From Ignelater luminosus (taxonomy: Eukaryota; Arthropoda; Insecta; Coleoptera; Elateridae): a stretch of DNA of 64,000 bases. The first letter of the stretch is position 1, and each line of letters opens with the position of its first letter. The notes under the pieces are model-generated. The model saw nothing but the letters and a program-made list of their open reading frames with translations, was not told the DNA's origin and did no database searches. Both the position numbers and the translations under genes were made by a program. The stretch lies in the NCBI GenBank assembly GCA_011009095.1, contig VTPC01000965.1, positions 110,894 to 174,893 on the forward strand, read 5' to 3'. This document shows, piece after piece, positions 47,040 through 58,269 of this stretch.

Positions 47040-49480
47040 GCCGCTTTCCTTTCCTTAACTTTATTTAAAAAGCTAAACATGAACATAAATTGGGCTCCGC
47101 CCTTTAAAAGAACTAAATATATACACGGGTTAAGCTGGGAGATTCCTTGGACCATCGCCAAGATCTGGCTTCACCCTCCACCGGACAAGCTCCGCAACCT
47201 AATGGGCCCCTTTCTTTTTCTAACTTTCTTCAAAAAGTTAAAAATGAACAAAAATTCGGCTCTTCCTTTGAAGGAAGCTATACGGGTTGCATTCTGTACT
47301 TTAACCGGCCACCTTTGGTGGCCTAAGATCCAGTTTTGTCTTCCCTGAACCTTTTCAAAAACGTTAGACAGCAATACGGAACAGGCTCCGCAACGTAACG
47401 GACCACTTTTCCTTTCTAACCTTCTTCAAAAAACCAGACTTGAACAAGAATCCTTCTCCCACAAATAACAACTAGATACCTACAATGGGTGTACCAAGAC
47501 CCGACTTCGCCCTCCACAAACCTTTTCAAGAGATCTAGCTACTAACACGGGACAGAATCCACGAGTTAGCGAGTCACTTTTCTGTTTCTAACTTTCTTAA
47601 AGAAGCTAAACATGAGCAATCCAACAATCTGGTTCTGCCCTCTAAAAGAGCTAGATACGTACACGGGTACGTACACAGCACTTTTGACAGGCTAGCTTTG
47701 GTTGCCCAAAGTCCGGCTTCACCCTTCATGAACGTCTCAAAAGAGCTAAATACTAACGAGGCTATTTCCTTAACTTTCTCAAAATAGCAAAAATCTACCT
47801 TTGTCTTTTAAATGGGTTAAGCTTCGCAATCTAACGGGCCACCTTCGGTGGTACCTGATCGTACCTTCGTGACGTTTTCAAAAGAGCTAGATACCAAGAC
47901 GGGATAGGATCCGCAACCTAGCGGACCAATTTTCTTTTCTAACTTTTTTCGAAAATCTGAACATGAACACGAATCTGGTTTCACACTCTAAGAAAGCTAG
48001 AGGCGAGTTAAGTTCTGCATTCTTTCAGGTGCTTTAGGTCCGGTTTCACCCTTCACAAACCTTTTTAAACAAGCAAGAATACCAACACGGGACAGCCTTT
48101 ACAACCTAATGTGCCACTTTCTTTTTCTAAGTGTCTTAAAATACCTAGACATGGAAAATGAATCCGGTTCTCCCTTAACAGAGTTACCTACAGGGATGTA
48201 ACTTTGTAGCCTCAAAGGCCACCTGTGGTAGCGCAAAGTCAGTTTCGTCCTCCGTGAACTTTTTTCAAGAGAGGTAGATATCAATACAAGGCCACTCTCA
48301 TTTTCTTAACTTTCATAAAAAAAGTTAAACATGAAAATCAATCCGATTCCGCTCTCTAAGAGAGCTGGAGACGTGCACGGATTAAGCTTCCAGGCCACCT
48401 CCGATGGCCCAAGATTTCAAAAGAGCTAGATACCAATACAAGTTCTGAAACTTAACGGGCCACTTTTCTTAAACATAAACGAAATTCTAGCTTTGTCTTC
48501 CAAAAAAACTAGAAACGTAAACGAGTTAAGCTTCGTAATCTAACAAGCCACCTGCGGTGGCACGAAGTCCGGCTTCGTCCTCCATAATACCAACAGAAAG
48601 TGGCTCGGCAACCTAACGCCGCACTTTCTTTTTCTAATTTTTTTTAAAAAAGCCAAACATGAACACGAATCCAGCTCCGTTCTCTAAGAGACCTGGAGAT
48701 GTACTCGAGTTAGGATCTCGCTCTAACAGGTTACTTTAGGTGGCCCAAGATACAATTGAGCATTTTCAAGAGAGCTAGATACCAACACCGGACAGGATGC
48801 GCAAGCTAACCGACCAATTTCTTTTCCTAACTCTCTTGAAAAAGCTAAACGTGAACACGAATCCGGTTCCGCCTTCTAAGAGAGCTATATGCGGGTTAAG
48901 TTATGCACTTTTAACGAACCACTCTCGGTGGTCCAATGTTTGGCTTCGCCCTTCATAAAGCTTTTCAAGATAGCTAGATACCAACACAGGACAGAATTCG
49001 CAAGCTAACGGGTCACTTTTCTTTCCTAACTTCCTTAAAAGAGCTAGATATGAACAAGAATCGGCTTCACCTTCTAATAAAACTAGAAACGTACGCAGGT
49101 TACGCTCCGCACGATAACAGGTCACCTGCAGTGGCCCAAGATCCACTGTACAAGCTCCGCAACCTAACTGCCCATTTTCCTTTTCTAAATTTCTTAAAGA
49201 ATCTAAACGTGAATATGAATCCGGCGAGATATATACAGGTATTAAGTTTCGCACTCGAGCAGACCAAGTTCCGGTTTCGCCTTTCATGAATCTTCTTAAG
49301 ACTCCACTTCCACTCTTTAAAAGGAATGGAGACGTCCACCAGTTGAGCTACGCACACATAACAGGCCACCTTTGGTGGCCCAAGATCCGGCTTCGCCCTC
49401 CATGAACCTTTTCAAGAAAGTCGGATAGCAACGCTGAATTGGCTCTGAAATCTAACGGGCCACTTTTCCATGCCTTTCTA
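47040..49480 (-). repeat. 185 bp satellite, array 2 (opposite orientation)
   Basis: About twelve units lie here in reverse orientation to the array at 5.25-6.5 kb. The palindromic core GGCCACC(N)3GGTGGCC or its decayed form is near 47,307, 47,690, 47,840, 48,210, 48,391, 48,546, 48,730, 48,912, 49,126 and 49,362, with degraded sites near 47,483 and 48,020. Spacing averages about 185 bp (range about 150-236). Each unit contains two related halves. Both have GAGCTAGATAC, an ACACGGG block, GCTYCGCAAYCTAACGGGCC, and then either the palindrome or CACTTTTCCTTTTCTAAC. The unit is therefore a diverged dimer of about 92 bp. The 60-128 codon ORFs inside are satellite shadows. Confidence 0.9.
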
Positions 49481-49985
49481 AATGATATTCAAATTCAAGC
49501 GATGTGAATGATTCGCATGACTGACGATTTCACTTGACACTACTTTATGGATTTTTACAGAAGCGAAAATAAGCCTTCTCTTCAAAAACTCGATTTTCTT
49601 AACACATTAAATCATATAAAATAATGAATCTACGCCCAATATAAACTCAAAGCCCAAGTTACAATAACATCATCTGTTGAAAGCGTGCGGCAGAGTTTGC
49701 TGCTGTGCGAAAGATGTCTATTGCCCCTGCCCTTTGGTTGCTCCAATATGCTTCGAATATTCCCTGAGCATCAGGAATCTAGGCAGGCCGCCTTGGAATC
49801 TCCACAGTTGCCTCCAGAATACGCCACTGTGGTGAAGAACCGTCTACAAGACGCCGCCAAATTGCATGTGCAACTCCAGATTGATTCTTTGATGGTAGTT
49901 CTGAAAAGTAAAACGTCTTTTTTTACCTTGAACATTGTTCTGGTCGTCCTAACTTCATATTTTGTAAATAAGGTTCCATCATTTG
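49481..49985. other. Unrecognised, moderate-GC stretch with a 110-codon ORF
   Basis: The + strand ORF at 49,685-50,017 is 110 codons and a 73-codon ORF runs opposite it. The + product is cysteine-containing with a hydrophobic C-terminal stretch, and I recognise no domain. Base composition is less AT-rich than the surroundings. A host gene cannot be supported. Confidence 0.35.
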
Positions 49986-49989
49986 CGGC

Positions 49990-50375
49990 CAAGGTCGTTT
50001 GGGTACCTGCCGTTTGAGCGCGACAACGTTTGGGCGCGAGATCGTTTGGGACGAAATATTTATTTTCTTTAATTTTGAGGTTAGGTTACGAAGAAATAGA
50101 ATGATATCAACATATAGTAATAACCTTGAGTCTAAGTAAGTGCAGTAACCTTCAGAATTACCGAATGAAATTCAAGATTTGTTTGAAATAAAAGTAATTT
50201 CATTAAGAAAAGAGATTTAGATTGTTACATGTATAACACATAGGAAACAATAATTGAAAGTTTACAAACAGGCTTAGATGCATTCGAAAAGGAATTTACA
50301 GTGTTTTGATTTGTTTTTTATCCAAATGGCCTCACTCGTACTTACAATCTTGCGCCCAAACAAACTCGGGGCCAA
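49990..50375. mobile_element. Candidate short DNA element bounded by GTTTGGG motifs
   Basis: At the left, 49,997-50,053, four spaced copies of a CGTTTGRGYRCG-like motif occur (GTCGTTTGGGTAC, GCCGTTTGAGCGCG, AACGTTTGGGCGCG, ATCGTTTGGGACG). At the right, near 50,350, the inverted form TTGCGCCCAAACAAACTCGG appears. The interior is AT-rich and non-coding. It could be a non-autonomous transposon with subterminal repeats. Ends and target duplication were not defined. Confidence 0.4.
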
Positions 50376-53300
50376 GCGTCCTGGCCTTTCCTTCGGCACA
50401 GTGTTTATCGCTTCGATGGTATCACAAATCCTTGAATTGAGGTATCAGAAATTGCTTGGTGATGGGTTCATCATGTTTCGATAGACTGGTTTCCGCCATG
50501 TAACGAACACTTCCTTCCATGCTTCTTGCCGACACGCATCACTAATTGCACTTTTTTATTTTTAGATATTTGTCTTAAAACGTTGAAGTTTACCCATATT
50601 ATTGCCTTTTAGACATTTATGGGACACAACAACAAGCAAAATTTCGAATTCTAACGTTTCATGATATTATATCGAAAGGTTCAGATATGCATTTTGTGCA
50701 TAGCTATGCGGGCTTGTCTTGTGTTGTTCGGACGAACGATAACTTTGGTTGTCATTCCATATCCATCATGTCCGAGGTCTCCTGTCTGCGAGCTGCCCTG
50801 CTTGGTGTTTTGATCAACGCCCGGATAGGAGCTAAGAACGACTGAAGATTTTCCACAGCGACTTGCATGGATGACGACGTTATGTAGAAGAAACGTTTTG
50901 AGGTGAGATCAGTATTGTTGCAGCTGCCAAATCGTCCAGTTGTTCGACACTGTATTGTTTCATGCCTAAAACTCGACCAGACTTTACTGGGGGCCCTGAG
51001 ATCCAGGTCGTCGCGACTCGATGAACTTTTTGTAGACCGACATCTCAGCTGACGGTTGGTTTCAGGCCTCCTCTGCTTTGTATGAGCTACCCATCACCAT
51101 TACTTTTTCTAATTGTTTACCACCAGGTCTGCTGCAGGTTGTTGTGCTTCCGATTCTCAACCATTTTATCTTTTATTTCAGTATTTGATGATTGAAGAGG
51201 AGAATAACTTCTAGACAGTTGTCTAACCCACGGAAATTAATATTGGACGTTTGTCATTTTTATAATCTTAAGTTTGCCTGTTTAACTTTAGGCTTTGATC
51301 ATTGACAAACGTCCATTGTCGTTTAATGGTCGTTTTCTGACTGTGCAGCCAACTTATATACTTTGGATAACTCAAACCAGTCCCTTTTGTATCTGTAACT
51401 CTTACAGGCTGCCTTTAAATCAGTACGTTTTAGGTAGTTTTTTGTTTCTTCTCTTTGTTACACTGATATTGTCACTTGTTTGTCTGTTTCTTTCAATTGT
51501 CCTTCTGCTTTTTGAACCAGGCTTCTTTCTCTGACTCTGAAATACACTTTGGAGCGTACCTAGGACTGATATAGTATAGTTCTGTAATTGTCACAGTTTA
51601 TTTAGTTATCGTTCTTTTATGTAATGTCTCTATTTGTATTTGGTTTTTTTTTCTTTCAGTTTCGATAGTTCAAATTTGTTTCTGTACATAGAATTTCAGA
51701 AACATTGTTTCTGAATTGTTCTTCCATTCCCTCTCTAAAACTTTCCCAGTTACTCTCTCGAGTATTTTTCACTGTGTTTTCTTCACTTTGTCTAGTAATG
51801 TACTCGTCTCTCTTGTTCAACACTATCCTTTTCTTCTTCTTTGCATCTTGTTTGGTTTGTTATATTTGCATTAATTTCTGTTGTTTCACACATTTCTTCT
51901 ACTGTACTTGATGTTTCTTTAAAGCTCTCTATCTTCTTTCTATTGTTCATTATAATTTTAGAATTCTCTTGAATCTTTGAAAATGCCTGACGTTTTTTTG
52001 ATTTTTATAAAGAAAGCAATGCAGAACAATAAATGATATAATGAATCATTTCCTCCAAGCAATGGGTACAAAACTGAAGTCTTATCGTTAGTATAACTAA
52101 GATATTGAATCTAGGATCGACTGGACCATCAAAATTGATTCTAGATCAAAAACTCATACTTTACTTATAGATTTCTGGTTATTAATCTTTGATGACAATA
52201 AAATCCTTGGTGAAATCGACCCTAAAACTGTTCAGTATTATATCTGTAGTGACTATTTCCTAAAGTCACTCTCCCAGATACAGGGTGTCAAAATTGGACA
52301 GCATTTGTGCGAATATAATTTTAGTTATAAGTAAACTGATTGCTTCATCGCAGTAACTATATGAAAAGTCTCATCTGAATATCACTAGAAATTAAGTCTT
52401 AACGGAAGTAATGAATAAAGAAATTAGTAGCAACACTGTAGAAGATTTGATCTCAATACTTCACGCTGTTTTCGAGAAATGTATTTAGAATATATTTAAG
52501 TTTATAATATAAACATTTTTGATTTTTATGTCTCCTTTATGTCTTTAAATTTTGTCACATCCATAAAATTCACCTTGTGTAAGGCTGACTGGTAATTAAG
52601 GTCAATTATTGAGAAACTGGAAAATATAAATTATCCAATGCAATGCGTTGCAGGACTAAAGTTGCGTTTAATGTTTAGAAGTAAGTTCAAAGTCTGTTCG
52701 TGTAAAGATAATTGGGACTATATATATAGCACTAATGGCTGTTAAATTAATAACGATAATAAACATTCTAATAGCTACTATTAGATATTAAAGAGAAAAA
52801 TTGTTTTTTAAAACCACAGAACCTAAAATAGTTATACGTATTAATTTGGATTACTCAAGTTAAACAACAAATTTCAATAAGACTTCCTAAAAAGTAAAAC
52901 TCAAATGACAAAATCTATTTCTAGTAATACTAATATTAATCATTTCAAAACATCAAATGAATAACAAACAAATTCTCAACAAACACGTAAAAGAATTGAT
53001 AATTCTTTATCTTATTGATATTCCTTAGAGGTTTCTAAGACACATCGCTAATTTTAAAGGGTAATCGCGTCAAAAATGGCCTTCCTGCTTACCAAAGATA
53101 CGTAGTGAATGTTAAAATAAAAAATTCAGAACTCAAACATTATCATCAATAATTCATCGTGGTATATCAGAAAACGTCAGCGAAAATCTAATCGCGTTAA
53201 AAAATTGCACGTAGAAGTCGCATAGGCACGTAGGATGCGCGCTTTATTTCATAACATAAATTTGTCCATATCTTATCACTCTTGTTTTTAATATTAATAT

Positions 53301-54640
53301 TACTCATATTTACCCTGGTAAAAAGATTATACTATTAATACCTTGATATGTAATTATAACCGTAATCTATAATTACTTATCTGAAAATTTTATTATATTT
53401 CTTATTATGACAGAAAGTAAAACTTTTCGTAATAAAATTCTTGTTAGTAAAAGTACAAATATACTAAAAACCTGAGTAAAATTTGAAATAACTTCCGAAA
53501 ACTAATTATTATTCAGTTTACTGTACGCTAACACAAATTTGCATACTTATTTCCCTGGACGTAGTATAATATTTTTTAGTTCTGTTTGGTTAAAACAATG
53601 CTGAAAGGGTTAATGTTTTTGTATTTTATACCGTGTGTTTTGCTTGCCCGTTTTGAATATTAAATAATCGAGTAGTGTGTTACACGAGTAATTAACTGCT
53701 GCTGAAATAAATTTTAATTAAATTAATATTTCGTTTAGCTCAACTTTTATTCGCCTTGAAGAACTTGAAATGATGTGGTTTGAGTTAGGAAACATAGTAA
53801 CTATCTTTAAATGTTAAAATATTCAAAATTTGTATTTTATTTAACTAATTAGGAAAAGTTTAGACAGTCGACTGAATTTGGAAATTATAAAATTAATTTG
53901 TCGAGGTTAATACAATAACAATTACTATCCGCTCTGAATAAATGTTTTTGAAGTACCTTTACGCATTGTTCAATTGGATTAATAAGTTTTCACTTTTTTT
54001 TTAGATTTTAATTCTTCTTTTGTTTTTTTGGTTGGCCAAATTTAAAATTCTCAACTAGTGGGTTGCATTCCTCTTCAAAGAGGATCCGGTAGGCAAATGT
54101 AAGCAAGACGCCCCTTCTGGAGGAAGAGATTGTTTTGCAGGACTCATGTAACGAGTAACACTTAATCAGGTCAATTCTGTCTTAATTATCTTCTTTTATC
54201 AGAGAGCGGTTCGATTTTTTTTTAAATCGAAGCTTCAGGAAATGTCAATACTGATGCTAACTGATTTTGCTTCACTGTTGATTTTGGCAGCGCCGCATCG
54301 CCTCAAGTATCTTTATAGGAATTTCTTGTGTCAATAGCCTAGCCATACAGTCGACAGTTGAGTCTGACTATCACAAGGGCAAAAACTGAGATTAAGTGGA
54401 AAAACTCCTCAAGCCTCAAAACTAGATGTAGCAGCTTTTTCTCAAATTTGTTTTATTGAGGCCCTTACTTGAAGTCTCATTATTGTTTTGTCCTTGTTTC
54501 TCACTATCTAGGAGTTAAGTTTCCTGTGTATTAAAATGTTTTTAAAAATTTAAAAAAGTTCTATCTAGATTCTAAACTACCTAGGTAGCATGACTTGGCA
54601 GGCCTAAGATTATACATAGAGGCTCTACAGATCAATTTTT
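50376..54640. other. No recognised gene
   Basis: A less AT-rich patch at 50,700-51,180 has no family motif on either strand. 51,290-51,960 is T-rich with short hydrophobic ORFs typical of composition. 52,000-54,040 is AT-rich without landmarks. 54,050-54,330 is mixed and unexplained. Confidence 0.45.
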
Positions 54641-54854
54641 TCATCGATTGTTATTTGTTGCTTTCTCTTGCCAGATCTTCGCTCACCGCTGTCATTCATC
54701 TCTCCTTTGGTGTTTCTTCTTTTTTATTCCTCTTTTTCCTAGCAGAAATATTTTTTCTGTAAGTTGGTTTACTTTCATTTGTGCAACCAACTCAAAGTTG
54801 ACTTCCCACCGTTTTAAAAGTGGATTGGACCTGGTGGATTTTACGACGAGGATA

Positions 54855-55015
54855 ACATTCCTTTGTTTTCTTCCATCGACAGCAGAACCAGAAAGTGAAA
54901 AATCTGATGATGGGTAGTGGCACCGGCGTTCTGGCTGGGATGTGATAAGGGGCGGCATGGCAGAAGTTACTTGGGAAGATGTAAGTCGCTTTGATTGGCT
55001 AAGCGATCTAGCAGT
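54855..55015 (+). repeat. Dispersed repeat family B, copy 2
   Basis: Matches 39,870-40,015 in block order (TTTGTTTTCTTCCATC, CACCGGCGTTCTGG, GGCATGGCAGAAGTTAC). It runs into a moderate-GC stretch that contains GCCACCGTAGGTGGC at about 55,121, the same palindrome as the 185 bp satellite but in unrelated context. Confidence 0.55.
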
Positions 55016-55459
55016 GGAGGCGGTGAAAGCGGACAGCGCGGAGCGTCTCTTTTTGCTGTTTGTATTGTAGATTGTCCGGAATTGCTATTCTGATGTGCTG
55101 GAGACACGCGAATCAATGAGAAAATGCCACCGTAGGTGGCTGCCATTTAGGAAACTTAATTCCTCTATGGCTGGTGAATTTGGAAAAAGGGAAACTCCTG
55201 TCGTGAACGTTATGTCAGGCACCAAGCAGTCCGCACGCCCGTCCACGGCGATGATGGTCTGGTGGCAACGGTGGAGTAGGCCGGAAGCAGGTCCTCCATA
55301 ATCCCCGCCGATGTCGATGCCCAAGGACGGCCAGCGAGCCGTCACACAGTGACGACGGAGTGGTGAACCGGTGAGGCGGTTCTTTTCAGAACGGTGTTGG
55401 TATTGTGTAGTGAGGAGTGTGAGAGTGTGTATGTGTTAGAGTGGTGATGTGTGGGTTTC

Positions 55460-55580
55460 TAGGTGTGTATAGTGTGCCGTGGACTGGTGCAGTAACTGTT
55501 CCGGCATTTGCCTTCACCACTAGGGAAACCACGGAAAACCCTAGTGAGAACAGGATGGGGCCTCTGCTACCTGCAACATA
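55460..55580 (-). repeat. 3' noncoding segment of the Jockey-like element, with hairpin
   Basis: The minus strand reads CTAGGGTTTTCCGTGGTTTC, then CCTAGTG, then AAGGCAAATGCCGG. CACTAGGG (55,518-55,525) and CCCTAGTG (55,539-55,546) are perfect 8 bp inverted repeats around a 13-base loop. The order GTTTTCCGTGGTTTCCC then GGCAAATGC, then a CCACGGC block, is one I recall from noncoding repeats in many insect genomes. I cannot name the class or verify it here. It lies downstream of the Jockey-like ORF and is likely its 3' untranslated part. Confidence 0.5.
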
Positions 55581-55660
55581 GAAAGAGGAGCAGAATCGTT
55601 GTTCATATAATTATTATAAGGTTAGAGGCGAGCGGAGAACAGAGGATGGGAGATGTAAAG

Positions 55661-56251
55661 TTAGGGGAGTCTAAGGGCGATTGGAGTGTTGTCTAGGATT
55701 TCATCGAGGTCTGGGATCAGGAAGGTGGCGCGGCCTAGGTAGATGGCCGGGGGGAACTTGAGCTTGTGGTTGATGTGGCGGGGTTGGTAGCCAGCAGGCG
55801 TGGTGAGAATGGCGAGTTGAGCCTCTCGATTGTGGTCGATGGCTCGATGAACGTAGCGGCCCTGGAGGGACTCGAGCCGCGCGTCTATAGGGGAAATGCC
55901 GGCCCGGTCGCAGACCTCCACGGAGGGGTGAAAGCGACCCAGACCCAGCATCCCCCGACAGACCCGCCTCTCTTTCTGGCAAAGACTATTTAGTTGGTAA
56001 AGTTTGAGGGCACAGAAGCAGGGATGACGAAAATCAATGAGGGGCCGGATGAACGTTTTATACGTATGTATAAGGGTCTTGGGGTGACAGCCCCGGAAAT
56101 TGCCACCGAGCATGGCGAGAATGGAGGCGCGGCGCTGAACGGCGTCGAGACACCTGCCCAGCTCGGCGCCCCAGTGGAGAGTGTAGGTGAACGAGCAACC
56201 TAGGTATAGGACAGATCGGGTGAGAAGAAGGCGGGAGCCCCAGAGGTCCAA
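55661..56251 (-). pseudogene. C-terminal domain of the 55.7-57.2 kb element
   Basis: A 196-codon ORF follows the thumb region: LYLGCSFTYTLHWGAEL, a QRRASILAMLGG block, and RPLIDFRHPCFCAL, then a basic cysteine-bearing arm ending near DEILDNTPIALRLP. This is the usual C-terminal extension after RT in Jockey-type elements. The minus-strand ORF at 55,701-55,982 in another frame is a shadow. Confidence 0.8.
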
Positions 56252-56259
56252 ACGGACAT

Positions 56260-56960
56260 CTATTTCCCGAAAACGGGAACTTCGGGTTTGGTAGGGGTGC
56301 CGAAAGAGGATGGCCTGCGACTTGTTGGGGTTGGGTTTGAGGCGCCAGAGTCGGAACCAATCCTCCAGCCGAGCGAGAGCTCGAGCAAGGTGGCGGCTCG
56401 CGGTTCTGGCGTTGCGGCCACTAGCCCAGAGGGCGGTATCGTCGGCGTATTGGGTGATGCGGACGGTCGAGGATTGAGCGTTGAGGGCCGGTTGCGGCTC
56501 GGGTCTGGGGATGTCATGGCAATAGAGGATGAAAAGAATAGGAGCGAGGATCGAACCTTGTGGGCTCTGGGTGTGAATGGTTTGGATAGGATGCCTTTGA
56601 TACGCACTCTGTGCTGTCGATGAGAAAGGTAGCTATTGATTAGCCTGACGAAGCCGGGCGGGATTTGTGCGTTAAGGAGCTTGTGAAGAAGCCCTTCGTG
56701 CCAGACTTTGTCAAAGGCACGTTCGATGTCGAGAAAAACACCGGCAACGCACCTGCCTTGATTGAGAGACTTGGCTACGTCAGTGTGGAGCAAGAGAAGT
56801 GGGTCGGAGGTGGATCTGTTGGGTCGGAACCCAAACTGGTGGGGTGATAGGAGGTTAGTGTCGACGAGATGGTCTCTCAGTCTGTCGGCAAGGATTCGTT
56901 CGAAGATCTTGCCTAGGACGTTGAGAAGGGCAATGGGCCTGTAAGAGGCGGGGTCCGTGA
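56260..56960 (-). pseudogene. RT N-terminal half of the 55.7-57.2 kb element
   Basis: An open frame runs from the stop after IHKK (about 56,960) through fingers, QFGFRPNRST and motif A (FLDIERAFDKVWHEG) to KGILSKPFTPRA. Beyond about 56,575 the same frame stays open by chance into unrelated sequence, while the true RT continues in another frame. A single indel near motif B explains this. The catalytic Asp of motif A is present. Confidence 0.85.
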
Positions 56961-57185
56961 AATTTTTTTATTTTTTGTGGATCATGACCACTGTAGCGCT
57001 TTTCCAGGCGGAAGGGAAGTAGCCACAACGCATACAGTGGTTGAAAATTTGGGTGAGGAGGTCGATGGCGTCTTGGGGGAGGTGGCGAAGGACTCTCCTG
57101 GTAAGGGAGTCCTCGCCCGGGGCGGAGTTTTTGCCCGATGCAATGGCAGCCGCCGTTTCATCTACATACCTTTGCTAAGCTGTTT

Positions 57186-57498
57186 TTGTTTATAACTTGT
57201 TTATTATTCTTTGTGGGGGAGGAGTTACGTAGTGCAAAATTGGAAAAGAGAAGGCTTTAATTATTCTTGTCTATCAACTTAATTATTTCGTTTTCTGTGG
57301 CAAATATCTTATTATTAATAAATAAATAATGTATTGCTCTGCATTAACTTTAAACTAAACTACCAATACAGTGTAAAAACTTACAGCCAATTTATTGCAA
57401 AGACTAATGTGAAGATTTAAGAGACGCGTCATAGAAATAATAAATATTTCAACAAGTTTTTCTTTTTAATTTATAAATTATAATTTTGCACAAATTAA
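57186..57498. other. AT-rich sequence left of the gap, nothing recognised
   Basis: The composition drops sharply from GC-rich to AT-rich at about 57,190, marking the 5'-truncated end of the LINE. Confidence 0.5.
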
Positions 57499-57877
57499 NN
57501 NNNNNNNNNNNNNNNNNNNNNNNNNNNNNNNNNNNNNNNNNNNNNNNNNNNNNNNNNNNNNNNNNNNNNNNNNNNNNNNNNNNNNNNNNNNNNNNNNNNN
57601 NNNNNNNNNNNNNNNNNNNNNNNNNNNNNNNNNNNNNNNNNNNNNNNNNNNNNNNNNNNNNNNNNNNNNNNNNNNNNNNNNNNNNNNNNNNNNNNNNNNN
57701 NNNNNNNNNNNNNNNNNNNNNNNNNNNNNNNNNNNNNNNNNNNNNNNNNNNNNNNNNNNNNNNNNNNNNNNNNNNNNNNNNNNNNNNNNNNNNNNNNNNN
57801 NNNNNNNNNNNNNNNNNNNNNNNNNNNNNNNNNNNNNNNNNNNNNNNNNNNNNNNNNNNNNNNNNNNNNNNNNNNNN
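57499..57877. other. Assembly gap, 379 N
   Basis: A run of 379 undetermined bases. ORFs that cross it are artefacts. Confidence 1.
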
Positions 57878-57937
57878 ATTGAGCGTTGAGGGCCAGTTGC
57901 GGCTCGGGTCTGGGGATGTCATGGCAATAGAGGATGA
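57878..57937 (-). repeat. 60 bp second copy of Jockey-like RT sequence at the gap edge
   Basis: 59 of 60 bases match 56,473-56,532 (the segment between RT motif B and YADD) in the same orientation. The match starts exactly at the last N and stops abruptly. It may be a truncated second LINE copy lying mostly in the gap, or an assembly artefact. Confidence 0.85.
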
Positions 57938-58265
57938 TGCTGGAGACAGCTGAGTGACGCGTAGATATTGCAGGTGCGCGTCGTGTAGGGTCCTGACAAA
58001 GGCAATGCATACGGTCACAGGCGATTTTAATGGAATGGATACTCGTAGCACTGAAAAAGATGAAGACGTATGAAGAAAAAGAATCTTACGTCTTTTTGGT
58101 GCTTGTGGCATGCAGAACTCGGTAGCGCCCTGTAGGAACAAATGGTGGCAGTGGCAAAATGGGGATTTTGGGGCAGCATATCTACTAACCCCGCTTGCTG
58201 GACCCGGGAGCCTACGTCACGGAAAACTTAAGTTGAGCTTTCGCTCTCCTATGAAATAGGCCACC
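57938..58265. other. Mixed-GC stretch, mostly unrecognised
   Basis: The + strand near 58,010 reads TGDFNGMDTRSTEKDEDV, which could be a worn GDFN-type endonuclease block, but no second motif supports it. Nothing else is recognised. Confidence 0.3.
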
Positions 58266-58269
58266 TCAA

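Larger units (their letters stand above)
55661..57185 (-). mobile_element. Jockey-like LINE, GC-rich and relatively well preserved
   Basis: The minus strand reads from about 57,180: SGKNSAPGEDSL, WKSATVVMIHKK with a stop, SYRPIALLNVLGKIFERIL, SPHQFGFRPNRST, FLDIERAFDKVWHEG (motif A, near 56,736-56,692) and SHRQHRVRIKGIL. A frameshift follows at about 56,570. Then QGSILAPILFILY, QYADDTALWASG (YADD at 56,438-56,449), WRLKPNPNKSQAILF, VLYLGCSF, and a C-terminal arm to about 55,680 (RPLIDFRHPCF, LNSLCQKERR). Few breaks remain, but the 5' half with any endonuclease is absent. The DNA is much richer in G+C than its surroundings. Confidence 0.93.

Noticed and set aside
49685..50017. 110-codon ORF as a host gene
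   Set aside because: No recognised domain, an equally open opposite strand, and the 3' end runs into the GTTTGGG cluster.
57990..58070. GDFN-type endonuclease block (TGDFNGMD)
   Set aside because: One short motif only; the following sequence does not continue as an endonuclease.
57449..58141. Long ORFs on both strands across the gap
   Set aside because: They are open only because N is read as X. No real coding evidence.
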